Part shown: positions 1 through 7,498 of the stretch, one piece after another
How the letters are laid out: each line of letters begins with the position of its first letter
How positions within the stretch are numbered: position 1 is the first letter of the stretch
Program-made: the position numbers and the translations under genes
DNA from: Gammaproteobacteria bacterium
Lineage (GTDB): Bacteria > Pseudomonadota > Gammaproteobacteria > DSM-16500
Direction of reading: 5' to 3'
DNA length: 16,140 bases
NCBI GenBank assembly: GCA_013287235.1
Contig: JABDEF010000027.1
Span: 1 to 16,140, forward strand
The notes under the pieces: model-generated
Databases searched by the model: none
Told to the model about the DNA's origin: nothing
What the model saw: only the letters and a program-made list of their open reading frames with translations

Positions 1-721
1 TGGGGCCAACCCTATAAAAGCAGTTTCCCGCAGTTATACAATATTGTGCTTCCGTATCACATACTAAGGTATCCACTTTTGGTTGATTGATTGTCAAATA
101 ATCACAAAATGATTCGGAAATAGTGCCAGGGTTCCAGATTTTTCCTCCGTCATTTGTGGAAAGAACACTAGAGATTGTCTCTGTACAACTGTGGCCTGCA
201 CCTGCGAAGATAAATGCAACACAAGTATAGGGTGTTTCACTACACTGCATAGTGTATACAAATGCATTAGCGCAGTACGGTTGATTAATACTGTTGTCAG
301 GTGGGTACCAAGCTCTTCCTTTATTATGTGTATAGTATGCAACGATATCATTGGCATAAGGATGTGGGCCACACCCACGAGGGAATTGACAAGGCACGTC
401 TACAGCTCCCATTGCTACACACATTTTTTCTTCGTCATCGCATTTTACAACAGTTGTTCCTGGTGGTAATGTCTTTGGGTCTGATGTGGCAAGAGTTAAA
501 GTAGTAATGGTATTAGAAAAAGGAATTTTATCCAAAGGGGATTTGTCTTTCCAAGAATAGTCGTCAGATGAAACTAAAATTTTGTTGTATTCATTTTGAT
601 TAGCGTCTTTTTCATTTCCGACAAGGATAGGATTTGATCCATACGAAGCAGTTGTTTGTAAATTCAAGCCCCAGATAGGTATAGAAAAAATTCCTAATAT
701 GATAGTAGCAAATCTTAGCAT
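1..721 (-). CDS. Secreted cysteine-rich Asp-box (BNR-like) repeat protein, 3' end cut by window
   Basis: Reading on the minus strand from ATG at 721, the frame stays open for 240 codons to the window edge, so the C-terminus is missing. Residues 1-19 form a signal peptide (MLRFATIILGIFSIPIWGL), so export is likely. The mature part shows three rough repeats. Each has an Asp-box-like motif (SSDDYSW at 51-57, THNKGRAW at 131-138, STNDGGKIW at 188-196) followed by a C-x6-C pair (94/101, 160/167, 221/228). Twelve cysteines are visible, an even number that suits disulfides in the periplasm or outside. The alternation of a cysteine pair and a DGG..W box resembles BNR/Ycf48-type beta-propeller proteins. 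The start is supported by an AAGGGAG ribosome site at 730-736, 8 nt upstream. Substrate and role are unknown; a sialidase activity should not be assumed. The reading frame is secure, the fold is an inference. Confidence 0.8.
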   Translation of the reverse strand, partial: MLRFATIILGIFSIPIWGLNLQTTASYGSNPILVGNEKDANQNEYNKILVSSDDYSWKDKSPLDKIPFSNTITTLTLATSDPKTLPPGTTVVKCDDEEKMCVAMGAVDVPCQFPRGCGPHPYANDIVAYYTHNKGRAWYPPDNSINQPYCANAFVYTMQCSETPYTCVAFIFAGAGHSCTETISSVLSTNDGGKIWNPGTISESFCDYLTINQPKVDTLVCDTEAQYCITAGNCFYRVGP

Positions 722-729
722 TAGTATTA

Positions 730-736
730 CTCCCTT
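730..736 (-). promoter_or_regulatory. Ribosome binding site of the Asp-box protein
   Basis: On the minus strand this reads AAGGGAG, 8 nt before the ATG at 721. It confirms a coding frame that has no stop inside the window. The upstream spacer to 797 is very AT-rich and contains TATACA-like hexamers, but no convincing paired -35 box was found. Confidence 0.7.
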
Positions 737-797
737 AAATTAATTTTGAAAAAACCATGTATAAAATAACATAAAATTTTAAATTCGATGTTTGATT

Positions 798-1925
798 TTA
801 AACGCTATAACTGTCTGCCCATATCTGAATTTGTGTACGTACCACATCACTTAAATTTTGTGATCGTGCATGTTGATGTCTTAATTTAGTGGCACCATTT
901 GACCGAGATGTTGCAATATTTGAAATGTGTACAAGTGCTTCATGACTCTTAAATAAATTCGTATAGGCATCCAATTTTTCACATAATTGAACAAGATCCT
1001 CAGAAATTTTTATATGGGTTTCTCGTACGGGATCAATAATAATGGCATCTAAACCATATCGTGCAGCCCTGAAACGATTTATATGATAGGTGATATATAA
1101 ATCCTTAGAAATCTTTGGACGCTCTTTTAATAATTGGTAAATGAGTAATTGCGCGAAAGCCGCAAGGGACGCGGCTTTTTTTATGCTTAGCGGTGTATCA
1201 CAAACACGAATTTCAATGGTGCCATATTCCGGTTTTGGGCGAATATCCCAATAAAAATCTTTCATATTGTTAATTACGCCTAAACGAATCATTTTTTGAT
1301 AATATTTTTGAAAACTTTTCCATCGTAATTTCCAAGGCAGAACGCCACTTAAAGGGAAAGCGTTCACAATCGTTAAACGTGAACAATCGAATGACGTATC
1401 CACACCCTGACTGAAAGGCGAGCACGCAGAAAGCGCCACAAAATGTGGAATATATTGGGCCATTGCATGACAAAGGTATAAAGCATCATCACCATTCTGG
1501 CATCCGATATGAATGTGTTGACCAAATATTGTAAATTGTTTCGCTAAATATCCATATTGATCGGATAATTGCGCGAATCGTTCTGTTTGAGAAATGCGTT
1601 GTTCTTTCCATTTTTGAAAGGGATGTGTTCCACCGCCGCAAATGCCAATATGGGCTTTTTGCGCTTCTGATATAATGATATTCCTGATTTCATTCAATTC
1701 CATTAATAAAGAATCATAGGAGTGATGAATGGAAGAATTGATTTCTATCATGGATTGCGTAATTTCCCGTTTTATTTCGCCTTGGTAAACAACCTTTGAT
1801 AGTCTACGTAGAAAATCTTCTGATTCCATCGCAAGATCAAATGTATGCAAATTAATTAATTGAAGTTCAAGTTCTGTTCCTATTGTTAAATCATCATTTT
1901 TTTTAAACATGAATGGTAGTGTCAC
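798..1925 (-). CDS. ybdK: YbdK-family carboxylate-amine ligase (putative glutamate-cysteine ligase 2)
   Basis: A 375-residue protein, close to the 372 residues of E. coli YbdK, a GCS2-family enzyme that joins an amino group to the gamma-carboxyl of glutamate using ATP. The E. coli enzyme has only weak glutamate-cysteine ligase activity, so the true substrate is open. Motifs seen in order: TIGTELELQL at 14-23 (metal/ATP-binding acidic residues), GGGTHPF at 97-103, GQHIHIG at 135-141, DIRPKPEYGTIEIRVCD at 227-243 and NRFRAARYGLDA at 283-294. The start is GTG at 1925, with GGGAAG about 11 nt upstream; an ATG five codons further in (1910) is the alternative. It overlaps the 3' end of the antiporter gene by 23 nt, so the two are probably co-transcribed and translationally coupled. 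A cytosolic enzyme, no signal peptide. Confidence 0.85.
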   Translation of the reverse strand: MTLPFMFKKNDDLTIGTELELQLINLHTFDLAMESEDFLRRLSKVVYQGEIKREITQSMIEINSSIHHSYDSLLMELNEIRNIIISEAQKAHIGICGGGTHPFQKWKEQRISQTERFAQLSDQYGYLAKQFTIFGQHIHIGCQNGDDALYLCHAMAQYIPHFVALSACSPFSQGVDTSFDCSRLTIVNAFPLSGVLPWKLRWKSFQKYYQKMIRLGVINNMKDFYWDIRPKPEYGTIEIRVCDTPLSIKKAASLAAFAQLLIYQLLKERPKISKDLYITYHINRFRAARYGLDAIIIDPVRETHIKISEDLVQLCEKLDAYTNLFKSHEALVHISNIATSRSNGATKLRHQHARSQNLSDVVRTQIQIWADSYSV

Positions 1926-3135
1926 GAGATATTTTACTTCCCAACGGTGAAATGGCTTCTCCAGTTACAACAAAAGCATATTGTGTTGCAATAGGACCAA
2001 TAATATAAAGAAGAGTGACAACAGAAGAGAGAATCATAAAAAATTCTGGATCAAAATAAGGGTTAGCATTGATTAAAAAATTGGACATATTGATCGACAT
2101 CTCGGCCATAGGCAATAGCGCAAGACTGATGGCAAATGTTTGTTGGCGAGTCAGGTTGCTTTTATTTGTGAATAAACAGATACCCAATGTTTTCGCAGAT
2201 CCTCTGACTAAAATAAATATCAAAACAATCCCGGTTGCTTTAAGAAATCCTTCAAATTGCAAATGCACGCCCACGACAACAAATAATAAAATAAAAAATA
2301 ATCTCGAAAGCCAAGAAAAATCCACTTCCATGAGGCGATGTTTTCGATCAATATTTCTTGCGATCATTCCAAGTGAAAGAAGCGCCAGCATTGTTGAAAG
2401 ATTAAAAATATAAGCTAAATTTGCTGTGAGCGTCACTAATCCTATAAATAATACAAAATGATTTTCTCGGTTTTTTTTAACAAGGGCTGCGATGCATTCG
2501 GTGATAAAATACATAATCAATCCTAAGATAAAGGATCCGGCTACTCGATAAATCGATTGAATTAATAGGGTCGCAATGGGAAGTTTATGGCTTTCAGTAA
2601 AGGGTAATAATAATGAAAAAATAATAAGGGCAAATAAATTATTAAGACTCGTCAAGCACAATATTCGGCGAGTAACTGGTCCGCTGGATGAAGTATCGCT
2701 TGCCACCAACATGACAACGGCTGGTGATGTTGCGATTGCAATCGTTCCTATAAAAGCAGATTGTAATAAATTTAAATGTAATCCCAAATAAGAAAAAAGA
2801 AATAGGAATAAAAAAGCAAAGGATGATTCTGCTAATGCCATGAGAAATAATCCCTTATCATGTGAAAGCCAGCGGAAATCTAAATTCCTACCGAGTTCAA
2901 ATAACACAAGACTCAGTGAAACTTTGACAAACACATGCCCTGTTTCAATTACTTGTGATTTGATAATATTCAAACCACCAGGACCAATTAAAAAACCAAT
3001 CGCAATATATCCTAAAACAACCGGTATATAAGGAATTCGACGTGCAATTTCACCACCAATTAAACCCAGTAATAATGTTATTCCAAATATCGCAACGGGT
3101 CCGAGTAATATAGGAAAATGGGGTAGTAGATGCAT
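1903..3135 (-). CDS. CPA2-type monovalent cation:proton antiporter membrane domain
   Basis: A 410-residue polytopic inner-membrane protein of the Na+/H+ exchanger superfamily (KefB/KefC-like CPA2), with about 12 hydrophobic segments. Typical signatures are present: ARRIPYIPVVLGYIAIGFLIGP at 31-52 (22 residues, shown here by its ends ARRIPYIP and GFLIGP), LFELGRNLDF near 78-87, and ATSPAVVM at 135-142. The C-terminal RCK/TrkA nucleotide-binding domain of KefB/KefC is absent; the protein stops soon after the last membrane segment. At the unwound helix where relatives carry an Asn-Asp or Asp-Asp ion site the sequence is SLNN (163-166), with no acidic residue (see findings). The start ATG has AAGGAG 5 nt upstream. 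Its 3' end overlaps the ybdK-like gene by 23 nt. Ion specificity cannot be told from sequence. Confidence 0.82.
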   Translation of the reverse strand: MHLLPHFPILLGPVAIFGITLLLGLIGGEIARRIPYIPVVLGYIAIGFLIGPGGLNIIKSQVIETGHVFVKVSLSLVLFELGRNLDFRWLSHDKGLFLMALAESSFAFLFLFLFSYLGLHLNLLQSAFIGTIAIATSPAVVMLVASDTSSSGPVTRRILCLTSLNNLFALIIFSLLLPFTESHKLPIATLLIQSIYRVAGSFILGLIMYFITECIAALVKKNRENHFVLFIGLVTLTANLAYIFNLSTMLALLSLGMIARNIDRKHRLMEVDFSWLSRLFFILLFVVVGVHLQFEGFLKATGIVLIFILVRGSAKTLGICLFTNKSNLTRQQTFAISLALLPMAEMSINMSNFLINANPYFDPEFFMILSSVVTLLYIIGPIATQYAFVVTGEAISPLGSKISRDTTIHV

Positions 3136-3168
3136 TTTTCTCCTTGTAAAAATACAATATTTTTTATT

Positions 3169-3188
3169 ACCCCCTTTGCAAAAGGGGA
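3169..3188. repeat. C5T3/A4G4 palindrome downstream of fabI
   Basis: An almost perfect palindrome (ACCCCCTTTGCAAAAGGGGA) lies in the 65-bp gap between fabI and the antiporter gene. It is a half-size relative of the repeat cluster on the other side of fabI (4010-4124). It could slow or end fabI transcription, but the run after it is TAATAAAAAATA rather than a clean U tract, so terminator function is uncertain. Confidence 0.6.
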
Positions 3189-3200
3189 TGATAAATACAT

Positions 3201-3986
3201 TTATTCGATACTCATCGCAACCACCGAATGAAATCCCGCATCCACATGCACAACTTCACCCGTAATACCAGACGCTAAATCAGAGCAGAGGAATGCCGCA
3301 ACATTTCCTACTTCTTCTGTGGTAACGTTTTTACGTAAGGGTGCAATGCTTTCATTAAAGGCTAACATTTTGCGAAAATTTTTGATACCTGCGGCGGCGA
3401 GGGTTCTAATTGGTCCTGCGGAAATAGCATTCACACGTATACCTTTGGGGCCAAGACTTTGAGCCAGATAGCGCACGTTGGCTTCAAGGCTTGCTTTCGC
3501 AAGTCCCATGACATTATAAGAAGACATGGCACGTTCAGCGCCGAGATAAGTCAAGGTTAAAATAGAAGCGTTGCGATTTTCCATCATTTTTAAGCCTGAT
3601 TTGGCAAGTGCGCCTAAGCTATACGAGCTAATATCATGCGCAATTCTAAAGCCTTCGCGATTTAATCCCGTGACATAATCCCCTTCCAATTGATCAGCCG
3701 GTGCGAAAGCCACAGAATGAACGATAATATCTAATCCATCCCAATGGTGTTCGAGATCTTTAAATAATTGCGTAATTTGTTCATCATTAGAAACATCACA
3801 GGGAAGTGTTGCAATGGTATTCCAATTTTTTGCCATTTCTTCGACGCGTCCTTTGAATTTGTCGTTGGGATAAGTGAGGGCAAGTGTTGCACCTTCTCTA
3901 TGCATGGCTTCTGCAATGCCGAAAGCAATCGAACGATCGCTCGCAAGACCTAAAATTAATGCGCGTTTATTATTAAGAAAACCCAT
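3201..3986 (-). CDS. fabI: Enoyl-[acyl-carrier-protein] reductase (NADH)
   Basis: A 261-residue FabI that aligns essentially end to end with the E. coli enzyme (262 residues). It carries out the last reduction of each fatty-acid elongation cycle, trans-2-enoyl-ACP to acyl-ACP, with NADH in the cytosol. Seen: the Rossmann start [17 protein letters not shown] at 12-28, CDV at 63-65, [15 protein letters not shown] at 91-105, and the catalytic Tyr147, Tyr157 and Lys164 in [19 protein letters not shown] (146-164), followed by [15 protein letters not shown] (184-198). Residue 93, glycine in E. coli and a triclosan contact, is alanine here. The start is supported by AGAGGTGAT 6 nt before the ATG. 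The gene is isolated by repeat-filled spacers on both sides, so it is probably its own transcription unit. Confidence 0.97.
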   Translation of the reverse strand: MGFLNNKRALILGLASDRSIAFGIAEAMHREGATLALTYPNDKFKGRVEEMAKNWNTIATLPCDVSNDEQITQLFKDLEHHWDGLDIIVHSVAFAPADQLEGDYVTGLNREGFRIAHDISSYSLGALAKSGLKMMENRNASILTLTYLGAERAMSSYNVMGLAKASLEANVRYLAQSLGPKGIRVNAISAGPIRTLAAAGIKNFRKMLAFNESIAPLRKNVTTEEVGNVAAFLCSDLASGITGEVVHVDAGFHSVVAMSIE

Positions 3987-4009
3987 AAATAATCACCTCT
4001 TTTAATTTT

Positions 4010-4124
4010 ACCCCCTTTGAAAAAGGGGGTCGCCATGCGCTTTTTTGCATGGCGGGGGGATTTTACAGCGATTAAAAATCCCCCCGACTCGCTGTGCTCG
4101 TCGACCCCCTTTTGCAAAGGGGGT
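4010..4124. repeat. Cluster of nested inverted repeats between rmuC and fabI
   Basis: Four hairpins sit in tandem: ACCCCCTTT-gaa-AAAGGGGGT (4010-4030), CGCCATGC/GCATGGCG (4031-4038 with 4047-4054), GGGGGATTTT/AAAATCCCCC (4055-4064 with 4075-4084), and ACCCCCTTT-tgc-AAAGGGGGT (4104-4124). The identical outer hairpins bound a unit of 115 bp. Related sequence occurs at 3169-3188 and 7451-7491, so this is a dispersed intergenic repeat. It fills nearly the whole rmuC-fabI gap and could insulate fabI from rmuC transcription. Confidence 0.8.
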
Positions 4125-4133
4125 GAATAGTTA

Positions 4134-5168
4134 CTAATTTTCTACTAATTCAACCTGTTCAATTAATCCAAATCGTTCCGTAATTTTTTTTGCGGATGTA
4201 TGGACTTGTTCAATGTCGGTATTTGCCTGCGCAATATGTCGCGCAAGATTATCCATGCGATCTTGAAACCGTTCAAAATCCTTGGCTAACATGTGCAAAT
4301 GTTTTTGAATAATATGTAATTGCTGTCTTGTCGCCGCATCTTTTAAAACAGCGCGCGCCGTGGTTAAAATCGCCATCATCGTCGTGGGTGAAACCATCCA
4401 AACTTTTGCACGATGCGCATAGGCTACCAAATCGGGAAATTTCGCGTGTATTTCTGAAAAAATGGCTTCTGCGGGAATAAACATCACGGCGCCATCCGCA
4501 GTTTCACCTGGAATAATATATTTTTCTGCAATATCTGAAATATGTTTTTTAATGTCAACTTTAAATTGCTGTTCGGTTTGTTTTCTTTCGCTATCAGACA
4601 AGTTCCCATCGATTAAAAGACGAAAATTTTCTAGCGGAAATTTCGCATCGATGGCAATATTTCCCGTAGGTTCAGGCAGGAATAACATACAATCAGGACG
4701 TTTATGATTGCTTAAGGAATGTTGAAATGAAAAATGTTGTTCGGGTAACACATTTCGAATGAGAGCAGATAGTTGTACTTCACCAAAAGTGCCTCGAGAT
4801 CGTTTATCATTTAAAATTTCTTGTAAGCTCACAACACTATTCGAGAGTTCCGTGATTTTCTTTTGCGCGGCATCAATGAGCGCCAAGCGTTTAATTACGT
4901 CACTGAATGTTTCGGTTGTTTTCTCAAAACCGAGCGCTAGTCTTTTTTCAACTTGATCGTTAATTTCTTTTAATCGTAAATCGGTGGTCTGGGTTAAATT
5001 TTCAACGCGCTTACCGAGTTCACTTGCGTAATCATTCAAGGCTTCTTTGACGTTACTACGGGTCTCATGAAATCCTTTATGAATTGTATCTTGGAGCATT
5101 TTGATTGCAATTAATAATACCCCAATGACTATGATCACAAGGATGAGAAAATAAATTGTTATCAACAT
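4134..5168 (-). CDS. rmuC: RmuC-family DNA recombination/limiting protein
   Basis: A 344-residue RmuC protein. In E. coli RmuC limits inversion at short inverted repeats and the family carries a restriction-nuclease-like core. Layout: an N-terminal membrane helix (residues 2-22), coiled coil (about 30-120), then the core with GTFGE at 126-130, RPD at 157-159, IDAKFPL at 173-179, DGAVMFIPAEAIF at 225-237 and VWMVSPTTMMAIL at 256-268, and a second helical region to the end. The ATG at 5168 was chosen over an in-frame ATG at 5204: it places the membrane helix at the very N-terminus, as in the family, and follows the upstream stop by 1 nt with AAGG about 10 nt ahead. It is thus likely translated together with the binding-protein gene. 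Given how many inverted repeats surround it, its family role is a notable coincidence. Confidence 0.92.
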   Translation of the reverse strand: MLITIYFLILVIIVIGVLLIAIKMLQDTIHKGFHETRSNVKEALNDYASELGKRVENLTQTTDLRLKEINDQVEKRLALGFEKTTETFSDVIKRLALIDAAQKKITELSNSVVSLQEILNDKRSRGTFGEVQLSALIRNVLPEQHFSFQHSLSNHKRPDCMLFLPEPTGNIAIDAKFPLENFRLLIDGNLSDSERKQTEQQFKVDIKKHISDIAEKYIIPGETADGAVMFIPAEAIFSEIHAKFPDLVAYAHRAKVWMVSPTTMMAILTTARAVLKDAATRQQLHIIQKHLHMLAKDFERFQDRMDNLARHIAQANTDIEQVHTSAKKITERFGLIEQVELVEN

Positions 5169-5169
5169 C

Positions 5170-6171
5170 TTATTCTGCCTTTTGTTTCTTATCAGTGTTG
5201 TCATTTCGCATCAAGGGAATGACAGTAGTGCCAGCAATTAAATCAATGGCGTATCTTTCCATCGGTTGTACTTTTTGGATGAGTCCATTTTTATATAAAA
5301 AATTGGCAAAGTCTAGCCATTCTTTTTCATTAAAAATATTAGGATTTTCCGCAAAATAGGGGAGAGATGAAAACCACGCGCGATGATTTAATTCATCATT
5401 TAATTCAGGATGATTTTTTGAAAATATTTTCCATGTTTCTTCAGGGTTTTTTTGTAAATAAAGCCCCGCTTTTTTTAAAGCAACCAAAAATTTTTTAAAT
5501 CGAGGATCAGTGATATTTTTAGTATTTGCGACAAAAATAAGTTCACTATAAGTGGGTACGCCATTTTTTTCAGGAAAAAACGCACGGACAGGATGTTTAT
5601 TTAATTCTAATTGAATGACTTCAAATGTACGCATGACACCTGTCACCGCATCGACTTTTTTGGTGAGCAATGGCTGGACAAGATTGTAATTCACGTTGAT
5701 TTGTTTTACATCGCTTAATGATAAGTGATTGTTTTCTAGCATGGTTTTCAAGGAAACACTGTTGATACTGCCGGTCGCGTAACCAATACGTTTGCCTTTT
5801 AAGTCAGAAATAGTTGCGATTTTGCTTTCTTCTAATGTAATAAGACAATCCAATGGTTTATCCACAAGTGTCCCAATGCGAATAAGCGGTAATCCTTGAT
5901 CCACTTGTTCCATAAATTGGGGTTCATAGGTGATTGCGATATCCGTTTTGCCTGCGGCAACCAATTTGGGTGGATCGGAAGGATTGACGGGTCCAATCAA
6001 GTCAACATCTAAACCTTCAGCTTTGAAGAAATCTTTCTCTTTTGCGACGAATAATGGCGCGTGGCCTGCGTTGGGGAGCCAGTCTAGGAGGACGGTAAGT
6101 TTTTCGTTGGCGTAGAGGTTACAAGAAAATAATAATAAAGTCACCGTCAGTGAGCAGAGGAGTCGGCGCAT
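5170..6171 (-). CDS. ThiY/NMT1-like ABC transporter substrate-binding protein
   Basis: A 333-residue periplasmic binding protein of the NMT1/THI5 (SsuA/ThiY) superfamily, which delivers thiamine-precursor pyrimidines, sulfonates or similar small molecules to ABC importers. Signal peptide at 1-22 (MRRLLCSLTVTLLLFSCNLYAN); LFSC at 15-18 is a poor lipobox, so signal peptidase I cleavage near Ala21 is more likely. Family marks: LDWLPNAGHAPLFVAKEKDF (29-48), GLDVDLIGPVNPSDPPKLVAAGKTDIAI (53-80, ends quoted only as GLDVDL and GKTDIAI), DLKGKRIGYATG (123-134). The WxPNxxHAPxFVA pattern favours the ThiY-like pyrimidine binders, but the ligand is inferred. No permease or ATPase gene is in the window. 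The ATG at 6171 is preferred to one at 6444 because the longer frame would translate a palindromic repeat and bury the signal peptide. The GGGGTGA used as ribosome site is itself the inner end of that repeat. The last codons include another palindrome (5199-5224). Confidence 0.85.
   Translation of the reverse strand: MRRLLCSLTVTLLLFSCNLYANEKLTVLLDWLPNAGHAPLFVAKEKDFFKAEGLDVDLIGPVNPSDPPKLVAAGKTDIAITYEPQFMEQVDQGLPLIRIGTLVDKPLDCLITLEESKIATISDLKGKRIGYATGSINSVSLKTMLENNHLSLSDVKQINVNYNLVQPLLTKKVDAVTGVMRTFEVIQLELNKHPVRAFFPEKNGVPTYSELIFVANTKNITDPRFKKFLVALKKAGLYLQKNPEETWKIFSKNHPELNDELNHRAWFSSLPYFAENPNIFNEKEWLDFANFLYKNGLIQKVQPMERYAIDLIAGTTVIPLMRNDNTDKKQKAE
5199..5224. repeat. TGTCATT...AATGACA palindrome inside the binding-protein gene
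   Basis: Arms TGTCATT and AATGACA (7 bp, spacer 12 nt containing AAGGG) match the ends of the palindrome at 13372-13400. It falls within the final codons of the ThiY-like gene and encodes part of its hydrophilic C-terminal tail (residues 316-324). Confidence 0.5.
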
Positions 6172-6172
6172 A

Positions 6173-6363
6173 ATTGTCACCCCGCAGGCATCGCGTCCAA
6201 GCAATTGTATAAAGATTTTGCTTTTCACGCGATGCTTTTGCGGGGTCTGGAAAAGCGGCCTATGTTCTTCTTTAAGTCCGTTTACCAGATCCCGCAAAAG
6301 CACGTCGTGAAAATTGTTTTTTCTTTTCAAAATAAGAGGACGACGTGCCTGCGGGATGACAAT
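6173..6363. repeat. 191-bp nested palindromic element between yacG and the binding-protein gene
   Basis: The outer arms, 6173-6190 and 6346-6363, match at 17 of 18 positions (ATTGTCACCCCGCAGGCA against the complement of TGCCTGCGGGATGACAAT). Inner arms at 6226-6250 and 6285-6309 match at about 21 of 25 positions and contain the core ATGCTTTTGCGGG. The element fills almost the entire 199-bp gap. The whole RNA could fold into a long branched hairpin. It has no coding capacity, so a non-autonomous mobile element (MITE) or a large repetitive palindrome fits best. No target duplication was identified. Confidence 0.75.
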
Positions 6364-6370
6364 GTTGTGT

Positions 6371-6571
6371 TTAGTTATCATTATCATCTGTTTTCTCAGG
6401 AGAAATCTCATCACTAGCCTCCCCAGCAATGCGATGTTTTTCATCTGCCCAATCCCCTAAATCGATTAACTTGCATCTTGGTGAACAAAAAGGACGCGAT
6501 GGATTATCCTCAGTCCAAGTATCCGCCTTACCACAAGTAGGGCATTTAATATCTTTTTTTGCGATGGGCAT
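6371..6571 (-). CDS. yacG: DNA gyrase inhibitor YacG (zinc-binding)
   Basis: A 66-residue protein, matching the usual size of YacG (65 in E. coli). YacG binds GyrB and keeps gyrase from DNA. The four zinc ligands are Cys10 and Cys13 (KCPTCGK) and Cys29 and Cys33 (RPFCSPRC), followed by the signature [15 protein letters not shown] at 34-48 and an acidic tail. It starts 7 nt after the zapD stop, and the AGGA of its ribosome site overlaps that stop, so translation is coupled to zapD, as in the coaE-zapD-yacG order of E. coli. No coaE is present upstream here. Confidence 0.96.
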   Translation of the reverse strand: MPIAKKDIKCPTCGKADTWTEDNPSRPFCSPRCKLIDLGDWADEKHRIAGEASDEISPEKTDDNDN

Positions 6572-6578
6572 TTTTATC

Positions 6579-7349
6579 CTAAGAACTACAGAGATAAATC
6601 CAAAATTGTAAGTTTTCTAAAAATTGTGTTGGCCTTTCTAAAATCTTAGGTACAAAAAATCGTACGCTGAGATAATGACGGCCGATGCTGATTTCTGGAT
6701 AGGCTTGAATGTTTCTCGGAATAGCTACACGGATCAAACGTAAATTGATTTGCGGATCAAGCAATTCTTGATAAAAACCATGCTCAGCGACTTTTTGTTG
6801 TATCTTCGCGCTTTCGCGTACGAATCGTAAAATAAGACTGGAAGCTGCGCGAATATTATTAAACTCAGGAATCCAGGATTTCAGCATGCTTTGACGTTCT
6901 TCTGCAGGTTGATTTAACCAATAATGATAAATTGGAATATCAAAACTGCAACCACCACCTGGACTTGCTAAATGTAATCGCAAGTTATTTAAAAACTCGA
7001 TGTCACGCAAGTTTTGACCGATTTTTTTACTGCTATCAATAAAACAACGTGCTAATTCTTCAAGTTGTTTTAATAATGTATGTAATTTTTCATGATCAAT
7101 TTCAGGTGTATTTTCTAAACGCATGAGTAAAGATGTTTGATGACTCAATTCTTTTGCTAATTTTGCTTTGAGATCGGGTCTATCTAACAATTGCAAAAGA
7201 TTAATAATAGATGCAACCACACTGCGTGCTGCAAGTTCAGAAGTATCATTGATTTGGTGATCAATCTGAAGAAAAAGAAGTTCTATGCGCAAGCATACTC
7301 TTATTAATTCATTCAGAGGTTGGTCGTAAATAATAACGTCTGCAGTCAT
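6579..7349 (-). CDS. zapD: Cell division protein ZapD
   Basis: A 256-residue ZapD (YacF, DUF1342), slightly longer than the 247 residues of E. coli. It binds the FtsZ C-terminal tail and bundles protofilaments at the Z ring in the cytoplasm. Seen: an N-terminal [19 protein letters not shown] (8-26), a long helical middle, the signature [20 protein letters not shown] (129-148), and the C-terminal beta domain [15 protein letters not shown] (218-232). The start aligns with that of E. coli although no strong ribosome site precedes it. Its 5' side is open spacer plus a repeat fragment, so its promoter should lie in about 7350-7450; none was convincing. Confidence 0.94.
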   Translation of the reverse strand: MTADVIIYDQPLNELIRVCLRIELLFLQIDHQINDTSELAARSVVASIINLLQLLDRPDLKAKLAKELSHQTSLLMRLENTPEIDHEKLHTLLKQLEELARCFIDSSKKIGQNLRDIEFLNNLRLHLASPGGGCSFDIPIYHYWLNQPAEERQSMLKSWIPEFNNIRAASSLILRFVRESAKIQQKVAEHGFYQELLDPQINLRLIRVAIPRNIQAYPEISIGRHYLSVRFFVPKILERPTQFLENLQFWIYLCSS

Positions 7350-7450
7350 GTCTTATGAATAACAAATTGATTAATTTTAAGATTATAACATGAGTTTTTC
7401 CGATGCGCTGCAACTAATTTTAGGGTCAACGATAAACTAAGGGACAGCTT

Positions 7451-7491
7451 AAAAAATCCCCCGCCTCGCTGCACTCGTTTTTTCAAAGGGG
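7451..7491. repeat. Partial copy of the AAAATCCCCC / GGGG repeat
   Basis: The stretch AAAAAATCCCCCGCCTCGCT continuing to CAAAGGGG resembles 4075-4121 of the rmuC-fabI repeat cluster, including the CTCGCTG(T/C)(G/A)CTCG centre. It is shorter and more decayed, and sits directly beside the 144-bp element at 7499-7642. Confidence 0.55.
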
Positions 7492-7498
7492 ATATGAC

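Noticed and set aside
94..504. Short frames on both strands at the left end
   Set aside because: They overlap the open minus-strand frame with signal peptide, ribosome site and repeat structure and show no features of their own.
3700..3720. Alanine at FabI position 93 as a sign of triclosan resistance
   Set aside because: Resistance in E. coli involves bulkier replacements such as G93V; alanine occurs here in naturally sensitive FabI enzymes, so no claim is made.
4010..4124. CRISPR-like array
   Set aside because: The units are hairpins of unequal size without regular spacers; no cas genes are near.
5169..5204. RmuC start at 5204
   Set aside because: It lies inside the preceding gene and adds a charged stretch before the membrane helix; ATG 5168, one nt after the stop, fits the family.
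6172..6444. N-terminal extension of the binding-protein frame to an ATG at 6444
   Set aside because: It would translate the palindromic element, overlap yacG and push the signal peptide to residue 92; the ATG at 6171 gives a normal secreted protein.
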